Source: Glandiceps talaboti (lineage: Eukaryota; Hemichordata; Enteropneusta; Spengelidae). Taken from it: 64,000 bases of DNA. Positions within the stretch are counted from its first letter, which is position 1; every line of letters starts with the position of its first letter. A program made the translations under genes and the position numbers. The notes under the pieces are model-generated. The model made no database searches and was not told the origin of the DNA. It saw nothing but the letters and a program-made list of their open reading frames with translations. This document shows, piece after piece, positions 45,308 to 59,321 of the stretch. Where the stretch lies: contig NC_135571.1 of NCBI RefSeq assembly GCF_964340395.1, positions 14,178,546 to 14,242,545 of the forward strand, in the 5' to 3' direction.

Positions 45308-46988
45308 GTAAGAGTCCAGTTTGTCATGTGAAAGTGCTTAATCTAGCAATGTAAGACCTCATGTTGTATATAGTCCAGTTTGTCATGTGAAAGTGCTTGA
45401 TCTAGCAATGTAAGACTTCATGTTGTACATAGTCCAGTTTGTCATGTGAAGGTGCTTGATCTAGCAATGTAAGACTTCATGTTGTATATAGTCCAGTTTG
45501 TCATGTGAAGGTGCTTGATCTAGCAATGTAAGACCTCATGTTGTACATACAATGTAGTCCAGTTTGTCATGTGAAGGTGCTTGATCTAGCAATGTAAGAC
45601 TTCATGTTGTACATAGTCCAGTTTGTCATGTGAAGGTGCTTGATCTAGCAATGTAAGACTTCATGTTGTATATAGTCCAGTTTGTCATGTGAAGGTGTTT
45701 GATCTAGCAATGTAAGACCTCATGTTGTATATAGTCCAGTTTGTCATGTGAAGGTGCTTGATCTAGCAATGTAAGACTTCATGTTGTATATAGTCCAGTT
45801 TGTGATGTGAAGGTGCTTGATCTAGCAATGTAAGACCTCATGTTGTACATACATGTAGTCCAGTTTGTCATGTGAAGGTGCTTGATCTAGCAATGCAAGA
45901 CTTCATGTCGTACATAGTCCAGTTTGTCATGTGAAGGTGCTTGATCTAGCAATGTAAGACCTCATGTTGTACATAGTCCAGTTTGTCATGTGAAGGTGCT
46001 TGATCTAGCAATGCAAGACTTCATGTCGTACATAGTCCAGTTTGTCATGTGAAGGTGCTTGATCTAGCAATGTAAGACTTCATGTCGTACATAGTCCAGT
46101 TTGTCATGTGAAGGTGCTTGATCTAGCAATGTAAGACTTCATGTTGTATATAGTCCAGTTTGTGATGTGAAGGTGCTTGATCTAGCAATGTAAGACCTCA
46201 TGTTGTACATACATGTAGTCCAGTTTGTCATGTGAAGGTGCTTGATCTAGCAATGCAAGACTTCATGTCGTACATAGTCCAGTTTGTCATGTGAAGGTGC
46301 TTGATCTAGCAATGTAAGACCTCATGTTGTACATAGTCCAGTTTGTCATGTGAAGGTGCTTGATCTAGCAATGCAAGACTTTATGTTGTACATAGTCCAG
46401 TTTGTCATGTGAAGGTGCTTGATCTAGCAATGTAAGACTTCATGTCGTACATAGTCCAGTTTGTCATGTGAAGGTGCTTGATCTAGCAATGCAAGACTTC
46501 ATGTTGTACATAGTCCAGTTTGTCATGTGAAGGTGCTTGATCTAGCAATGTAAGACTTCATGTCGTACATAGTCCAGTTTGTCATGTGAAGGTGCTTGAT
46601 CTAGCAATGTAAGACTTCATGTCGTACATAGTCCAGTTTGTCATGTGAAGGTGCTTGATCTAGCAATGTAAGACTTCATGTCGTACATAGTCCAGTTTGT
46701 CATGTGAAGGTGCTTGATCTAGCAATGTAAGACTTCATGTTGTACATAGTCCAGTTTGTCATGTGAAGGTGCTTGATCTAGCAATGCAAGACTTCATGTC
46801 GTACATAGTCCAGTTTGTCATGTGAAGGTGCTTGATCTAGCAATGTAAGACTTCATGTCGTACATAGTCCAGTTTGTCATGTGAAGGTGCTTGATCTAGC
46901 AATGTAAGACTTCATGTCGTACATAGTCCAGTTTGTCATGTGAAGGTGCTTGATCTAGCAATGTAAGACTTCATGTTGTATATAGTGC
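45308..46988. repeat. Minisatellite, 59-bp unit, about 28 copies with 360-bp higher-order repeat
   Basis: Units of AGTCCAGTTTGTCATGTGAA with GGTGCTTGATCTAGCAATGT and AAGACTTCATGTTGTACAT. A marked unit (TTTGTGATGTGAAGG, then CATACATGTAGTCC) recurs at 45801 and 46161, exactly 360 bp apart. Confidence 0.97.
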
Positions 46989-47249
46989 AGCTTTAATGAT
47001 ACATAATTTACATAATTATGTCCTGTATATAGAAATTTAATGTGCTTGATATGATACATGTGATTTGATTGGTTAAAAAGCTATCATGTCAATTATATGA
47101 AAGTAAAATAAATATAAATTAAATTTCTTTTAGCTGATATAACAGAATTCAAAATCATAACCTTGCAATGGATTATGGAATAGACTAAATGACACAATAC
47201 TACCTGCCTAATATAGTCTGCAGGTACTAATAATCTGTGATTTCATTTC

Positions 47250-47500
47250 TGGGTATATATGCAAATTTCCCCTTTTGGGTATATATGCAAATTTCACCTG
47301 GATATATATGCAAATTTCACTTTCAGGACATGTGTTCTGCTTTACAATATCACCTGGGCATAAATGCAAATTTCACCTTGTGGGTATATATGCAAATTTA
47401 ACCTTCTGGGTATATATGCAAATTTCACCTTCTGGGTATATATGCAAATTTCACCTGGGTATATATTCAAATTTCACCTGGGTTTTTAATTAATAAATAT
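47250..47500. repeat. Imperfect tandem repeat, about 24-bp unit
   Basis: GGGTATATATGCAAATTTCA with CCTT(CT) repeats about eight times. ATGCAAAT is an octamer-like (POU-factor) motif in most units, noted as sequence only. Confidence 0.9.
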
Positions 47501-47844
47501 GTAAATTTCACCTGTCCTGGGTATACGGTATATGAAAATTTCATATATGTATCTACATGTACATGCAAAAGCCTCACAATTAATGTTATCAAAGCCATAA
47601 TATGTACAACTTTTCTCCTCATTGCCATTCCCATTCTCCTTTCTTTCACCTTCAGTTGTAAGTAATTGATCAAAATAGTTGCAATGATCTGTTTATCAGA
47701 TTTTGTTAATTATTCATATGAGAATTGGTTTTCTTGAAAATTGGTATTTGATGGCTCACAGAAGAATTATTCACTGAATGTACCAGATAATAACATGTAC
47801 CATATAATATATAATATTACATTGTATTTCTCTGTATTGTTCTG

Positions 47845-48350
47845 TAAATCAATCAATCAATCAATTAGTTTATTTCAGAACAATAAGGTCACAGGCCCAA
47901 AGAGCAAACAATGTCACAAACGTTTCGGTTCATAGAGGGAAATTCCTCTCTATTTTTCATTGCAAAATAAATAAATGAAGCTAAATTATTTAGATATAAG
48001 TTATATTATCTGAATTCAAAAGTGAAATACACTTATCATAAGAAGGGTTTAATAAACCACTCAATTCATTACGAAGGTCCTTGTAAAGGGGACAAATTGC
48101 TAAGAAATGATACTTGTCCTCAATACAGTACAAATTATGTGTAATACAGTATTTATAAAATCTTTGGTCAGCAGGAATGTTTTCATGTCTAAATCTGATC
48201 CCAATATGACCTACAGGATGACTGAATATCTACACACCATGTATGTCAACTCAGGGTCAATGGTCAAAACTTTGATGATGTCTGAATCCATACATATAGG
48301 CAATAAGAATACATACTGTGCATGGCAAGTACTTCATAAATACTAATTTA
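47845..48350 (-). pseudogene. LINE fragment, C-terminal Cys/His region and 3' end with (TTGA)n tail
   Basis: Minus-strand translation of about 48226-47990 gives HPVGHIGIRFRHENIPADQR, YCITHNLYCIEDKYHFLAIC and PLYKDLRNELSGLLNPSYDK. This matches the R-x-C...(E)D-x-(Y/F)HF...CP-x-Y pattern at the end of LINE polyproteins. The 3' end is followed by the plus-strand run AATCAATCAATCAATCAATT at 47848-47867. Confidence 0.85.
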
Positions 48351-49035
48351 ACCATTATCTGTTTCAGTGACTCTAGCAAGTGAATCATACTAAATTGAAA
48401 GTGTTGCCAAACACAATAATTTAATGTCTAATTCATTTAAAAGGTTTGCACACTATCAAGTAATTTGTTAAAAGGTTTTTGGAGATATATTTCATGGCAT
48501 TAGAGGAAGATCAGAATTTTTAATACTTAAAGTTGTAGATATCATCATCTGATAGTAACTTAGAGTGAGTAACCTAACAATAGCAATTATGGTATATTAT
48601 GTACTTACTCAATGTCTATTTAATTATGTTATTATATTGTATATTAGTTTATAATGTGCAACATTTGTAGATCTATACTACAATGCCTGACATTAGTGAA
48701 ATTAAAAATATTTGAAATAAAAGTACTTTTAGAAAGATGGAGAATCTGGTAATAGCGAATACTCTTTTTAGAGTATGATTACTTTAAAATACAAAGTTTA
48801 CAATTTGAAATTATTTTTGATTTTATCGGTTACTGTTTTATGTCAAGTCAATCAAATCCACACTTCACATTTAACTACAGGAGTTCCTTACCCATCATCT
48901 GTTGACAAAATGTAATACATTAATTTATTCATACCATGCTAAAATCAAGTTGTATGATTGTGTTTGAACAGAAAATATGGATTTATTCCATGTTGTTCTA
49001 TATTATAGTTCACAACAATTTGCATTGGTTAGTGG
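48351..49035. other. DAGLA intron, no gene seen
   Basis: AT-rich sequence without recognised features. Confidence 0.5.
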
Positions 49036-49278
49036 TACTAGAAATAGGAGTTACTGTAGATATATTTAGATCAGGTCACATGATGAAACTATGAGTTACT
49101 GTAGATATATATTTAGATCAGGTCACATGATGAAACTATGAGTTACTGTAGATATATTTAGATCAGGTCACATGATGAAACTATGAGTTACTATAGATGT
49201 ATTTAGATCAGGTCACATGATGAAACTATGAGTTACTGTAGATGTATTTAGATCAGGTCACATGATGAAACTATAATT
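49036..49278. repeat. Tandem repeat, about 50-bp unit, 4-5 copies
   Basis: GAGTTACTGTAGATATATTT with AGATCAGGTCACATGATGAA and ACTAT repeats. Confidence 0.92.
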
Positions 49279-49279
49279 A

Positions 49280-50480
49280 GTTGTCGTTGTGAAAAGAAAT
49301 AACTTAAACTTTTATTACGGATTCATTTTGTGACAGAAATGTTTCTTTTTGAATCATTCATTTGGTTGCTATGCTACAGTATTAGTGATAATGTTAACAT
49401 GTTTCAGTTAGTAAATAATATTAAAATGACCCAAAAACACTACACTACACAAAAAAGTTCAGATCTGACCCACAACCCATGATGATTCATAGATTATTAC
49501 CAAATTATGTCCAAATGACTTTATGTATAATTTGCTAACAATTTTGTCAACATAATGAAAGCAGCTCTTAGTGGCTTCAAGTTCAAGGTGACCCCCAAAT
49601 TTTATCTATTCATTAAACAGAGTCTAACCATAAATAAAAACTTTCTTGTATGTAATGGAACTTGAAACATTTCTAGTAGAGCCAGAATGAAATCTTTGAG
49701 ATTCCTCAGTAATGACATTAAATGTGGTCTCAAAAGTTCTGTAGTGTTAAGTAAAATATGTTGTATACATGTAGCTGCCATCATGTTTTCCATATGGTAC
49801 TACCCATATCACAAGTTTGCTTGTGATCAAACATTGTTTTATGGTGATAATGGTAGTATTTTGTGGGTTACCAATTCTAACCAATCAGATAGATGATTTA
49901 GACCGCAAGCTATAACCATCACAAAATCACTGATAATGAAGACCTCATGTAATAATACATGTACATTACCAAACTCAGGTATAATGCATGTCTGCAAGTA
50001 TGGCCTACACGCAAGTTATTTGCTCTCATACTTGTATTTTCATGAGCGTACAGTGAGTGAAAATGCATCATAAAACACTGTAATCACAAGTGCATGTTTA
50101 CCTCCAAGTACGCACACTGGCACTTATTTTGTTTTGGACTCAATGTGCACATATCCTTAATAATAAAATTATGTAAATATCATACATGGAATAATCACAT
50201 TCTCATTTGCATATCATTTGCATAAAGGTGTGCAATACATGCAGTTTTTGGATTTCACTTCATTGGAAATTAACCACTATTATGCCCATTATCTCTGGTA
50301 CCCATGATGCATTGGTGTTTTAGGAATAACCTTTCTACCAGTATCAACAGTACAGTCCTTACACTTTTAATGAATTAGATTTGAATATAGTATATTTTAT
50401 TTGATAAAAAAACATATAAAATAAAATACATAATTATAATCTTTTGGCTAAAAAATGCACACAAATAGTCAATTAGATAT
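49280..50480. other. DAGLA intron, no gene seen
   Basis: About 50020-50240 carries fragments similar to the GGGTACTCAGGG fold-back family (CCAAGTACGC, ATTTGCATATCATTTGCAT). The opposed frames at 49602-49896 show no domain. Confidence 0.5.
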
Positions 50481-50489
50481 TAATTGCGT

Positions 50490-50760
50490 AAGGGGTCATT
50501 AGTGACAACCCTGAGGTCACTCATATTTTCTGTCTGAATGAATTTATTAATAATACCATTGGCAGTAATATTTTTTCAAAAATCGGGGAAAGTAATGTCA
50601 ATTTTGAGCATTTTGACTCATAATCCAAACACAGCAGAACCAGTGACATAGACATGTATTGTTGTGACATAGACACACATTGTGATGACACAGAATGACC
50701 AGAATATATTCCATATTTTTTGTTGAACCTAGCTGACTCGTGCATGGTATAGAGGTCATT
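50490..50760. repeat. Partial copy of the TGACCTAAGGG family
   Basis: GTGACAACCCTGAGGTCACT and TATTTTCTGTCTGAATGAAT match the right arm at 18.02 kb. The tail, with GACATAGACATG repeats, also matches. Confidence 0.75.
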
Positions 50761-51244
50761 GTCTTCTATTAACTTCTGATAATCTTAAGATACTTAAACA
50801 TCAGAGTATTTGATACCAAGTCTATTAGGACTACGAGATTACAGGCGATAACTTGATATTAGTTAAGAAGCATTGTAACTTTAACCACTGTTTCATCAAA
50901 ATGTAATCACCAAGTCTAAATGAAGTATATCACTTTGTCACTTAGGTCATGGCCAGTACAATCTAATCAAGGTAGTAGCAGTGAATAATTTATGGCCAGT
51001 TCAATTGTGACTAAATTGTTTTTAGATCACTACACCAATTTACCAGTAATCAGCTACTTGATGTATAATTTATTTTATCCATTTATTCTCCTTGGCATAT
51101 CACTCAAAAATGATATTGGCAAAATATAACTAGAGTTAATAAAGTCTATTAAAGTGGCACAAGCTTCAGGTTCATGCTTTTTTTACTCTTACCCCCCACC
51201 CACCTGATCTCTCTACATGAACACTTGCAAACTACATTCCAGTA

Positions 51245-51850
51245 TAATGTTAATGTTGATGTATGTCTTCTATAACATTACAATTGTCTTATGGCATTGT
51301 TAGAACAGTTGAATGCATAGTAGGGATTTCCCAAACATATTTTGATACATCTGGTAAAGTACTTCATCACATCGTATGTAGGTTATATCTTGATACCAGG
51401 TTTGAATTCAGTCAATTGTGAGTAGTGGCTAAGTGTGCTTCAGTAAGTACAGTTATTACATATGTACCAGAGATTACTTGCACTGGTGCATGTGCATACT
51501 AGTGGTATTTTCACTGCAGAGCAATACTGAAAACGTTATTGCATACCTGCATGCAAATGATATGCAAATGAGGATGTGATCTTTCACTACACACATAATC
51601 GCGTGATCGCACTGTGTGATTTTTATGGAAATTTGCCGTTTCACATAAACATATTAAATAAGAACAGAACCCCATAACACATGAGCTTCAGTGTAGGTAC
51701 TCAGGGGTACTTGCACTTGTGCTTGCAGTGTTTTCTGCTGCACTTTCACTTATGACTCTCATGAAAGTATGGGCACAGAGAACACGGCAAGCAGTCGTAC
51801 AAATACCCTGAGTACGCCACACTTGCACTTGTGTGTCATTGGGTTCTGTC
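51245..51850. repeat. Dispersed repeat followed by GGGTACTCAGGG fold-back copy 3
   Basis: 51245-51470 matches 28745-28905 and 1300-1410. 51480-51850 matches the 13.1 and 14.2 kb elements, including the inverted pair near 51694-51735 (GGTACTCAGGGGTACTTGCA) and 51776-51820. Confidence 0.8.
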
Positions 51851-51984
51851 ATATTATAATACTGCTAGTACCTTTTAAACATTTAGTAAACTAGTCTAAA
51901 ATACATCCATGTATAAACAGAGCTTGTGCCCCTTTAAATTGACTGTCAACTTCAACATATTAACTTCCAACGTAATGATATAAC

Positions 51985-52705
51985 GATTGCGATTCACTTC
52001 GTCCCATTTTCAACTCGTCCCATTTCAACTCGCCCCAATTTCAACTCGCCCCATTTTCAACTCGCCCCATTTTTAACTCGTCCCATTTTCAACTCGCCCC
52101 AACAACACTAGGAAACGTTTATAAATCTAAACGATACATGGACTCGAAGTACGGGGACTGAAACATTTACATGATTTTACCTACATAGCCAGTCGAAGCG
52201 TAGCAAATGTAACATTTCGTAGCAGAAAGTGGTGTGGGTTTTGGCTAAGTGTTTGGTAGATCTCGAACTTATACAAGCACAACAACTTTAAATTTCCTCA
52301 GTCATGGAATATCACTTTTCACATTAGGACTTAATGTTTACAACCCAAATAAGAAATAATAATGATAATAACCAGGGAGAATATTAGTGACTGACACGCT
52401 TACGACTTCCGCGCGTACGGGTTTTGGAGACGTGTCTCCTCTCCCTAGTTAACGCAACTAAGTATTGTAGTATGTGTTTACAGCGCAAGTGGTACTTCAT
52501 TAGTGGAATACGAGCTACCACAGACCCTCCAAACTGAGTACTACTAGCTTCGATTTCATATATGCACAGGTAAATTATATTGCAAAGAGTTGGGGCGAGT
52601 TGAAAATGGGGCGAGTTGAAATTGGGGCGAGTTGAAAATTGGACGAGTTGAGTGGGACGAGTTGAAATGGGACGAGTTGAAATTGGGACGAGTTGATCCG
52701 TCACC
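51985..52705. mobile_element. Non-autonomous Mutator-like element with 9-bp target duplication
   Basis: The 721-bp element is flanked by identical TGATATAAC at 51976-51984 and 52706-52714. Long terminal inverted repeats of about 110 bp are built of 16-bp subrepeats (AACTCGCCCCATTTTC and variants with GTCCC). The outermost ~20 bases match only loosely. No transposase frame was found. A 9-bp duplication plus long inverted ends with subterminal tandem repeats is typical of MULEs. Confidence 0.8.
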
Positions 52706-52714
52706 TGATATAAC

Positions 52715-53200
52715 TATATGTAGTAGTAGTAGTACAGGTATGTGTTCATTAAATGTAGGCTATTACATACATAGTCATCAATTATTCAACAATGTAATAA
52801 TAGCCTACAGATGTGTCTACATTATAATTAGCTCTGAATGAGTTTAATGACAAGGTCATGAAATAATATAATTAAAATTCACTTTCATATATTTTGAGTA
52901 CATTTATGTGACCTACTTAGTGAAATCATTGATTATCTCTCTAATACTTACACTAATGGAGTTGATGACTTCACTAATTCCTGAATAGCCTGGCTGTCAA
53001 CACCCAGAAATTACTTGAACTAGTAAATAACGTTACTTCCATTGCATTACATTAGTTAGACTGTTGTCTAGACTATCAAATATGACAGTACTTAATATAA
53101 AATAATTATAACAATTTATTTAAACTAATTGCCATAAATTATTTATTAAATAAATTTACTTTAATCGTATTCCATTGATAGTCTTAATTCATCTAAGCTA
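52715..53200. other. DAGLA intron, no gene seen
   Basis: AT-rich sequence with no recognised exon. Confidence 0.5.
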
Positions 53201-53690
53201 TCAAATATCAGAACACATTGGATATAGTTTATGATAGAACATTAATTTTGACTAATCACCATCAATGAACTTCTACATAAAGTGACTCCCAATTCCATTC
53301 CATTGTTTTGATAGTCAGAATTCATCTAAACTATCAAATATCAAAACACATACATGTAGTTAGGATAATATATATTAATTTAGACTAATTATCGTCAATG
53401 AAATACTACATAAAGTGACTCCCAATTCCATTCCATTGTTTTGATAGTCAGAATTCATCTAAACTATCCAATATCGAAACACATACATGTAGTTAGGATA
53501 ATATATATTAATTTAGACTAATTATCATCAATGAAATACTACATAAAGTGACTCCCAAATCCATTCCATTATTTTAATACTCAGAATTCATCTAAACCAT
53601 CAGATATCAGAACACATCGGATATAATGTATAGTAATGATAATATATATTAATTTAGACTAACCATCATCAATGAACTTTAATTGCAATG
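53200..53690. repeat. Diverged tandem repeat, about 122-bp unit, 3-4 copies
   Basis: AGTGACTCCCAATTCCATTC, GATAGTCAGAATTCATCTAA and ATATATTAATTTAGACTAAT recur in the same order about every 122 bp. Confidence 0.88.
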
Positions 53691-54149
53691 TACATTAGTT
53701 AAAAAGTTATGTAGATTTGAATATATACTAACACCTATACTAGTATAGTAATGACAACATTAATTTAGACAATTTGTCATAAATGAAGTCTGGTAAATAA
53801 AGGTACTACCAATTAAATTGCAAATGTAGATTACAAAAATGTAGTGAAAAGTTATCTAGATTTGAATATAGACAACACCTGTAAGTTATAACATGGTAAG
53901 TATAATAATATTAAGTAACCATCAATGAAGTACATGTTACAGTAGTAAATAAAGTTACTCTTAGACTCTCACCAATCTTCAGGAACATCACTAGAAAGAG
54001 CTGTTTTGTATGTACCGATATCTACTGCACAATATGCTCGAATATCCTGGTACAATACAACTAAGTCACTATAAAGTGACCCTTATCGACGACATAGGGC
54101 TAATCATTTGTGTACTGTGCTCTGGGCATCGCAACAACACGGATATACA

Positions 54150-54770
54150 AATAAACCAAGATTCCGCAACACACTAAACAAATATACCAAGATATCACAA
54201 CACAATAAACAAACTTACCAAGATACCACAACACAATAAACAAATATACCAAGATATCACAACACAATAAACAAACTTACCAAGATACCACAACACAATA
54301 AACAAATATACCAAGATACCGCAACACAATAAACAAACTTACCAAGATACCACAACACAATAAACAAATATACCAAGATACCACAACACAATAAACAAAT
54401 ATACCAAGATATCACAACACAATAAACAAATATACCAAGATATCACAACACAATAAACAAATTTACTAAGATTTCACAACACAATAAACAAATTTACTAA
54501 GATATCACAACACAATAAACAAATATACCTAAAGATTCCGCAACACAATAAACAAATATACCAAGATACCACAACACAATAAACAAATATACCAAGATAT
54601 CACAACACAATAAACAAATATACCAAGATATCACAACACAATAAACAAATTTACTAAGATTTCACAACACAATAAACAAATATACCAAGATTCCACAACA
54701 CAATTAACAAACTTACCAAGATTCCGCAACAAAATAAACAAATTTACTAAGATTTGACAACACAAATTGA
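54150..54770. repeat. Minisatellite, 31-bp unit, about 20 copies
   Basis: Units of CACAACACAATAAACAAATA with TACCAAGATAT. Variants read ACTTACC and ATTTACT. Confidence 0.96.
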
Positions 54771-56080
54771 ACCTAAGACAATAAATGAGAATTGCATGTA
54801 TAAGAGACATTATCCCCAGAGTACAATTTGTAAATGTACCGGTAATTGTAGGTGATAAATACATGGCTGAAATCTAACCTTACATTGTAACAAATTTAAT
54901 TTTGACATAGATAATGGTTAGATAATCTAATGTCCTACATGAAGTAAATGATTGGGGGACGAGGCAAGGTATTTACATCAGCATACTTTGGTTTTTATAA
55001 CTGGTACAGTGGTAGATACCGGTACATTGCAGATGAAATATATGCCATCATGTTACACAGACTCAGTGTTATGATGAGATGCATTTAAAACTACATACAT
55101 CCTAAACACAATGTACCAGACTTCCTGCTACTGGAGTTTAATAGCTGTCAGTTATCTGGGACACTGACAGGTTTTAGAAAATTAGCATGTCGATCATGAC
55201 ACACTGTGTTGCCATAGCTGTTTAGATATTCATATGGTGTATTGCTATGACCTCTAGCTCACAAGGTCACAATACTTCAGGCTTACCTTATTCTAAGCCA
55301 AACAATATCATACCATGACCTCTAGCTCTGACTCACCTCCCAAAGTGATAGGTCATGTGTTGTCAATATTTAAACATACATGTATAACTATTATTTACAT
55401 TATTATTATTATTCCATAAGTTTTGTTTTGTATTATTTTACTCTGAATAATTGTGCTGACTAAGTGAGACAATTGAAAAATATGCTATAATCAGTGTGCT
55501 CTCTAATGATAGCTAAATTTTGTTATTCCATCATTTGATCATTTGATAACAACAGTTGCTTACATAATAGATCATGTTCACAAATAAATTTGAAGTTCCC
55601 CTGGCATTTCACATGTAATAATAATAATAATAATAATAAAATGAATTTATAATGTGCCTGTTCTATGTACACATAAAGAAAGTACAAAACTGTTATCAAA
55701 CCATGAAATAGACTAGTACAAATCTCTGTAGTTTCAACACGCTGTGTCAAGACTATTAAAATCCAATTCATTTTGTTTATTCACCCTGACAGGGCTTAGG
55801 TTGTAACAAGTTTCACTTGTCAATGCTTGTTTGTCACTGGTTGTAAATAGTCATAATGTTGTCGTTTTATCATATGCAAAGTAACACCTGTAGTAATAGT
55901 ACATCTCAAAGTAGTATTACTCACACTGAGTCCATTGGATATTGATTCCTTGCCAAATCTAAGATGACTATAGAATACTCAGGTGGACATGAAGGAAAAA
56001 GCCTTGACAATTCTACTGGGAATTGTCATAGGAAGTGTATAGCATTAATCTCTGTCTTGTTCTATATATTAACTACCTCA
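54771..56080. other. DAGLA intron, no gene seen
   Basis: Contains a short (AAT)n run at 55617-55640. Sequence near 55560-55610 is the inverse of sequence near 15450-15500 (CCAGGGGAAC...AAATTTG). No exon recognised. Confidence 0.5.
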
Positions 56081-56084
56081 ATTG

Positions 56085-59000
56085 TATTTCATTCTATATA
56101 AACTACCCTGTATTTCATTCTACATAAACCACCCTGTATTTCATTCTATATAAACCACCTTGTATTTCATTCTATATAAACCACCCTGTATTTCATTCTA
56201 TATAAACCACCCTGTATATCATTCTATATAAACCACCTTGTATTTCATTCTATATAAACCACCTTGTATTTCATTCTATTTAAACCACCCTGTATTTCAT
56301 TCTATATAAACCACCTTGTATTTCATTCCATATAAACCACCCTGTATTTCATTCTATATTAACCACCCTGTATTTCATTCTATAAACTACCCTGTATTTC
56401 ATTCTATATTAACCACCCTGTATTTCATACTATATAAACCACCCTGTATTTCATTCTATATAAACCACCTTGTATTTCATTCTATATAAACCACCTTGTA
56501 TTTCATTCTATATAAACCACCCTGTATTTCATTCTATAAACTACCCTGTATTTCATTCTATATTAACCACCCTGTATTTCATACTATATAAACCACCCTG
56601 TATTTCATTCTATATAAACCACCCTGTATTTCATTCTATATAAACCACCCTGTATTTCATTCTATATAAACCACTCTGTATTTCATTCTATATAAACCAC
56701 CCTGTATTTCATTCTATATAAACCACCCTGTATTTCATTCTATATAAACCACCCTGTATTTCATTCTATATAAACCACCCTGTATTATATTCTGTATAAA
56801 CCACCCTGTATTTCATTCTATATAAACCACCCTGTATTTCATTCTATATAAACCACCCTGTATTTCATTCTATATAAACCACCCTGTATTTCATTCTATA
56901 TAAACCACCTTGAATTTCATTCTATATAAACCACCTTGTATTTCATTCTATATAAACCACTCTGTATTTCATTCTATATAAACCACCCTGTATTTCATTC
57001 TATATAAACCACCTTGTATTTCATTCTATATAAACCACCCTGTATTTCATTCTATATAAACCACCCTGTATTTCATTCTATATAAACCACCCTGTATTAT
57101 ATTCTATATAAACCACCCTGTATTTCATTCTATATAAACCACCCTGTATTATATTCTATATAAACCACCCTGTATTTCATTCTATATAAACCACCCTGTA
57201 TTATATTCTATATAAACCACCCTGTATTTCATTCTATATAAACCACCCTGTATTATATTCTATATAAACCACCCTGTATTTCATTCTATATTAACCACCC
57301 TGTATATCATTCTATATAAACCACCCTGTATTTCATTCTATATAAACCACCCTGTATTTCATACTATATAAACCACCCTGTATTTCATACTATATAAACC
57401 ACCCTGTATTACATTCTATATAAACCACCCTGTATTTCATTCTATATAAACCACCCTGTATTTCATTCTATATAAACCACCCTGTATTTCATTCTATATA
57501 AACCACCCTGTATTTCATTCTATATAAACCACCCTGTATTTCATTCTATATAAACCACCCTGTATTATATTCTATATAAACCACCCTGTATTTCATTCTA
57601 TATAAACCACCCTGTATTTCATTCCATATAAACCACCCTGTATTATATTCTATATAAACCACCCTGTATTTCATTCTATATAAACCACCCTGTATTTCAT
57701 TCTATATAAACCACCCTGTATTTCATTCTATATTAACCACCCTGTATTTCATTCCATATAAACCACCCTGTATTATATTCTATATAAACCACCCTGTATT
57801 TCATTCTATATAAACCACCCTGTATTATATTCTATATAAACCACCCTGTATTTCATTCTATATTAACCACCCTGTATTTCATTCTATATTAACCACCCTG
57901 TATTTCATTCTATATAAACCACCCTGTATTTCATTCTATATAAACCACCCTGTATTTCATTCTATATTAACCACCCTGTATTTCATTCTATATAAACCAC
58001 CCTGTATTTCATTCTATATAAACCACCCTGTATTTCATACTATATAAACCACTCTGTATTACATTCTATATAAACCACCTTGTATTTCATTCTATATAAA
58101 CCACCCTGTATTTCATTCTATATAAACCACCCTGTATATCATTCTATATTAACCACCCTGTATTTCATTCTATATAAACCACCCTGTATTTCATTCTATA
58201 TAAACCACCCTGTATTTCATTCTATATAAACCACCCTGTATTTCATTCTATATTAACCACCCTGTATATCATTCTATATAAACCACCCTGTATTTCATTC
58301 TATATAAACCACCCTGTATTTCATTCTATATAAACCACCCTGTATTTCATTCAATATTAACCACCCTGTATTTCATTCTATATAAACCACCCTGTATTTC
58401 ATTCTATATAAACCACCCTGTATTTCATTCTATATAAACCACCCTGTATTTCATTCTATATAAACCACCTTGTATTTCATTCTATATAAACCACCCTGTA
58501 TTTCATTCTATATTAACCACCCTGTATTTCATTCTATATAAACCACCCTGTATTTCATTCTATATAAACCACCCTGTATATCATTCTATATAAACCACCC
58601 TGTATATCATTCTATATAAACCACCCTGTATTTCATTCTATATTAACCACCCTGTATTTCATTCTATATAAACCACCCTGTATTTCATTCTATATAAACC
58701 ACCCTGTATTACATTCTATATAAACCACCCTGTGTTTCATTCTATATAAACCACCCTGTATTTCATTCTATATAAACCACCTTGTATTTCATTCTATATA
58801 AACCACCCTGTATTTCATTCTATATAAACCACCTTGTATTTCATTCTGTATAAACCACCCTGTATTTCATTCTGTATAAACCACCCTGTATTTCATTCTA
58901 TATAAACCACCCTGTATTTCATTCTATATAAACCACCCTGTATTTCATTCTATATAAACCACCCTGTATTTCATTCTATATAAACCACCCTGTATTTCAT

Positions 59001-59256
59001 TCTATATAAACCACCCTGTATTTCATTCTATATAAACCACCCTGTATTTCATTCTATATAAACCACCCTGTATTTCATTCTATATAAACCACCTTGTATT
59101 TCATTCTATATAAACCACCCTGTATTTCATTCTATATAAACTACCCTGTATTTCATTCTATATTAACCACCCTGTATTTCATTCTATATAAACCACCCTG
59201 TATTTCATTCTATATAAACCACCCTGTATTTCATTCTATATTAACCACCCTGTATA
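56085..59256. repeat. Large minisatellite, 26-bp unit, about 120 copies
   Basis: Units of CTGTATTTCATTCTATATAA with ACCACC. Variants are ATATTAACC, TATATCATT, TTATATTC and CCTTG. The array is highly homogeneous over 3.2 kb. Confidence 0.98.
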
Positions 59257-59321
59257 CATAGTATGTACCAGTGATTACTTGCATTGGTATGCATATATTG
59301 TACAGCATTTCAATACATATA

